Assembly: GCA_028753945.1 (NCBI GenBank)
Contig: JAPNXP010000010.1
Span: 313,042-377,041 of the forward strand
Source of the DNA: Hexactinellida sp. DTS-2022
Lineage: Eukaryota > Porifera > Hexactinellida
DNA length: 64,000 nucleotides
Direction: 5' to 3'
The first letter of the stretch is position 1, and each line of letters starts with the position of its first letter. The position numbers and the translations under genes were made by a program. The notes beneath the pieces are model-generated. The model was not told the DNA's origin. It did not search any database and saw only the letters and a program-made list of their open reading frames with translations. Below, in pieces: positions 61,941 to 64,000 of the stretch.

Positions 61941-63977
61941 CTAGAATATATGTTTTCGGAGGTTGTCTACTGTCATGAAGAATATCTGATCAGGATTGTC
62001 CCCAAACCCCAAACTGCTGCTCTTGATTGACAAACTATCGCCTGTTGAGGGAACAGAGAGAGAACAAGTTAGTCTGGACCGGCGTTTGCTCGGCGTGGTT
62101 TGTATATTCTTACGGTTAAGAACACGTAATAGACTTAGTAGGAAACTTTCAATTTCACCGCTGACGTGTATTTTGAACAGCTGTTTATTCGCTTGTGGGA
62201 TTGAAGATAGGATCACCATGCATGATTGTGAGAGAATTAGAGATAGGGTAATCTCTATAAAGTTCCTAACCCAGCTGAATGAAGAAATTTGATTTCGCTT
62301 CTTCACGAATTCATTTGTAGTCGTTGAGTTTTGGTTCGGACTTTTTGCCGGTATTTTATTTAGCAGATCTAAAGAGACGGTTAGACAGGAACACAAAGCA
62401 GACACTGGTTGTATAAGCCGGTTGTAAGCGTGCTGTGGTTGTTGGAAGTTGTATATGAAACAGTAGACCATATAATCTGAAGTGGGGTAGGACAGAATCT
62501 GCTCTACTGAAGGAGTTAATATATGCAGTGAGGTAAGGGAAACTCGTAGTGTCTTTATAAGCCAAAGCTTAGCTTTATCTACCAGTGTGTTTCTATCAGA
62601 AAATACATCCGAAATCTCTTCACTGATAAGTTTAGCTTTTGATTCCGATTGTAACGCATTTTCAGTGTTGATGCAGATTTGTGTTAGCTTTTCTGAGTGC
62701 AATAGGAGCTCTATACAAACCTCAATAATGCGAATTAGCGAGAGAGCTAACTGGTCAAACGGTACATTTATTTGGTAATTCTGTACCTTCGATAAATGCA
62801 GTAATAGCATAGCTAAATGGTAGTTTTCCTTTAATACCAAGAGGTTATTGCATTGTGATATATTCGTGTTTATTTCGTTGATGAACCTTACTCCATCGAG
62901 ATAGAATTTAGCTTCATTCAAGAAATTGTGTTTTCCAGAAATGAGACAAGTTGAGAGGAGATCTAGCAAGGTACACCAAATCTCGTGGTATGTCTGCTTA
63001 ACTTTCATTTCCTCAGTGGAACAACTGTATAGGAGGTCGGATACCACTTGGAAGTAAAGCGACAGGTCTTGCGATTTTGCGAAAACTTCATATTTAGAGA
63101 AAGATATAAGAAGAAGTAAGTAGGAGTTTGTTAGATTTAGTTTATTTTGGATGGCAGAGCGCTTTAAACATTCTATAATAAGGAAATACAACGGCGTGGT
63201 TTCCACAGAATCGAATAGAATTGAGTTAGAATCTTGATGCATTATCTCGGAGAGATTTAGGATAACCAACTCATGCAGTGAATCCTCAATACTCGAATAG
63301 TTACGCATTATATCCGAGAAAACAGTAATAATGTTAGTGAACAAACAGCTCATAGGCAGAGAATGACTGTCTTTCGATTTCCTAGTCAAGTTGGTGTGTC
63401 TCGACAGGGCATACTGTAATAACAACAGTGATCCTGTTAGGTAGTACTTGAAAGGCAAACTTGTTACATTCCCAACAGAGACAAGCCAAGTTGACACGGA
63501 CACATACGAATTGAAAAGTTCATAAAAACCATCAATACAGTCAGCCCAGTTTTTAAGCAAACTAACCATAACAAGCATTAATTCTGAGAACAAATTCTCT
63601 ACCTGGTAGAGATGGTGATTCTTAACCATTAGGTCCAACTGATCGAAACTAATTTCTATAACAAATCTCTTTCTCTTCTTCATAAAATATGAGTCTATAA
63701 AATCTATCTTATGAGCTTTAACTGCTAGAATACTAACGAACTGTCTTAGAGCCACTGCGAATCGAACTTGCATCAGAGAATAATTTGGAGTTTGTTCTTG
63801 TTGTGAAGTGAAGGCGAGGTTGAAATAATTTTCCATAAAAGTATCGTTTAAAAAGCATTTAATAGATGCTTGAAAGTTTGGGTCGATTTTCTCGATAAAC
63901 AATGAATTATAGAACTCTATCATCATTACAGTTGCGATGCCCTGTGAAAGCTCTAATATATGTTCTGTATATTCCAT
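61941..63977 (-). CDS. NUP188: Nucleoporin NUP188, C-terminal part (extends beyond window)
   Basis: 678 aa open to the C-terminus, all alpha-helical. The end of the protein matches the order of NUP188: SLHILTPSVEQILSYPTSDYMVYCFIYNFQQP (vertebrate ALRTFTPDVCQIL...), then SALCSCLTVSLDLLNKI, a variable loop, FIEITLSLILSQSCMVILS and a final Ser-rich segment before a short helix. NUP188 is an inner-ring scaffold nucleoporin paired with NUP93. The first Met shown here is probably not the true start: 'ttctatag' at 63984-63991 (minus strand) looks like a splice acceptor, and full NUP188 is about 1700 aa. NUP205 is the alternative, judged less likely. Confidence 0.65.
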   Translation of the reverse strand: MEYTEHILELSQGIATVMMIEFYNSLFIEKIDPNFQASIKCFLNDTFMENYFNLAFTSQQEQTPNYSLMQVRFAVALRQFVSILAVKAHKIDFIDSYFMKKRKRFVIEISFDQLDLMVKNHHLYQVENLFSELMLVMVSLLKNWADCIDGFYELFNSYVSVSTWLVSVGNVTSLPFKYYLTGSLLLLQYALSRHTNLTRKSKDSHSLPMSCLFTNIITVFSDIMRNYSSIEDSLHELVILNLSEIMHQDSNSILFDSVETTPLYFLIIECLKRSAIQNKLNLTNSYLLLLISFSKYEVFAKSQDLSLYFQVVSDLLYSCSTEEMKVKQTYHEIWCTLLDLLSTCLISGKHNFLNEAKFYLDGVRFINEINTNISQCNNLLVLKENYHLAMLLLHLSKVQNYQINVPFDQLALSLIRIIEVCIELLLHSEKLTQICINTENALQSESKAKLISEEISDVFSDRNTLVDKAKLWLIKTLRVSLTSLHILTPSVEQILSYPTSDYMVYCFIYNFQQPQHAYNRLIQPVSALCSCLTVSLDLLNKIPAKSPNQNSTTTNEFVKKRNQISSFSWVRNFIEITLSLILSQSCMVILSSIPQANKQLFKIHVSGEIESFLLSLLRVLNRKNIQTTPSKRRSRLTCSLSVPSTGDSLSIKSSSLGFGDNPDQIFFMTVDNLRKHIF

Positions 63978-64000
63978 ATTCTTTCTATAGAACAGTGGCA

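Overview
This is a gene-dense stretch of nuclear DNA from an animal. The genes are spliced with GT-AG introns but most have few or none: DIS3 (957 aa), NUP160 (1444 aa), SNX27, FARSA and RRP1 each sit in one open frame. Coding exons are richer in GC than the AT-rich spacers. SMIM13, AGTRAP, SERGEF, PDRG1, CCDC47, SH3BP5, SNX27, NUP160 and NUP188 homologues point to Metazoa. The compact layout would fit a small-genome, early-branching animal such as a sponge, but that placement is an inference with low confidence.

Layout. 1-2.3 kb: two tandem UBE2W-like ubiquitin-conjugating enzymes. 2.4-6.1 kb: CDT2/DTL, NUDT5 and an NHL-repeat protein. 6.2-13.8 kb: a complete-looking 7.6-kb KDZ-type DNA transposon (spliced 799-aa transposase plus a convergent Ulp1 protease/PHD gene) bounded by inverted arrays of ~22-bp tandem repeats and carrying a nested pair of hAT elements. 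13.9-25.3 kb: SMIM13, VTI1, Miro (RHOT), DIS3, SH3BP5 and AGTRAP. 25.5-39.2 kb: SERGEF, an unrecognised membrane protein, FARSA, PDRG1, RRP1, SNX27, CCDC47, TMEM18 and SRSF1. 41-48.2 kb: four members of an unrecognised seven-transmembrane family, two facing each way, three of which share an almost identical ~300-bp tract. 48.8-56.6 kb: CHMP4, then a seven-exon pyrroline-5-carboxylate reductase (P5CR) gene with ZFAND2 nested antisense in one intron, a 44-unit minisatellite in another, and a 2.5-kb Mutator-like element inserted into its first coding exon. 57.3-64 kb: NUP160 and the 3' part of NUP188.

The host genes are housekeeping genes for nuclear pores, RNA decay, translation, membrane traffic, ubiquitin signalling and mitochondria, and neighbours show no operon-like logic. 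The spacers and several introns are filled with short inverted-repeat elements of several families, most beginning ACAGT and ending ACTGT (pogo/Tigger-like), often nested two or three deep.

The most notable points are: (1) the Mutator-like insertion in P5CR, whose 9-bp target duplication and reading frame show the pre-insertion exon; (2) the near-identical cytoplasmic segment in three otherwise diverged 7TM genes, suggesting gene conversion; (3) the 44 x 15-bp array, in which every unit matches the p53-family half-site consensus; (4) the KDZ element with its companion protease gene, interrupted by one in-frame UGA.
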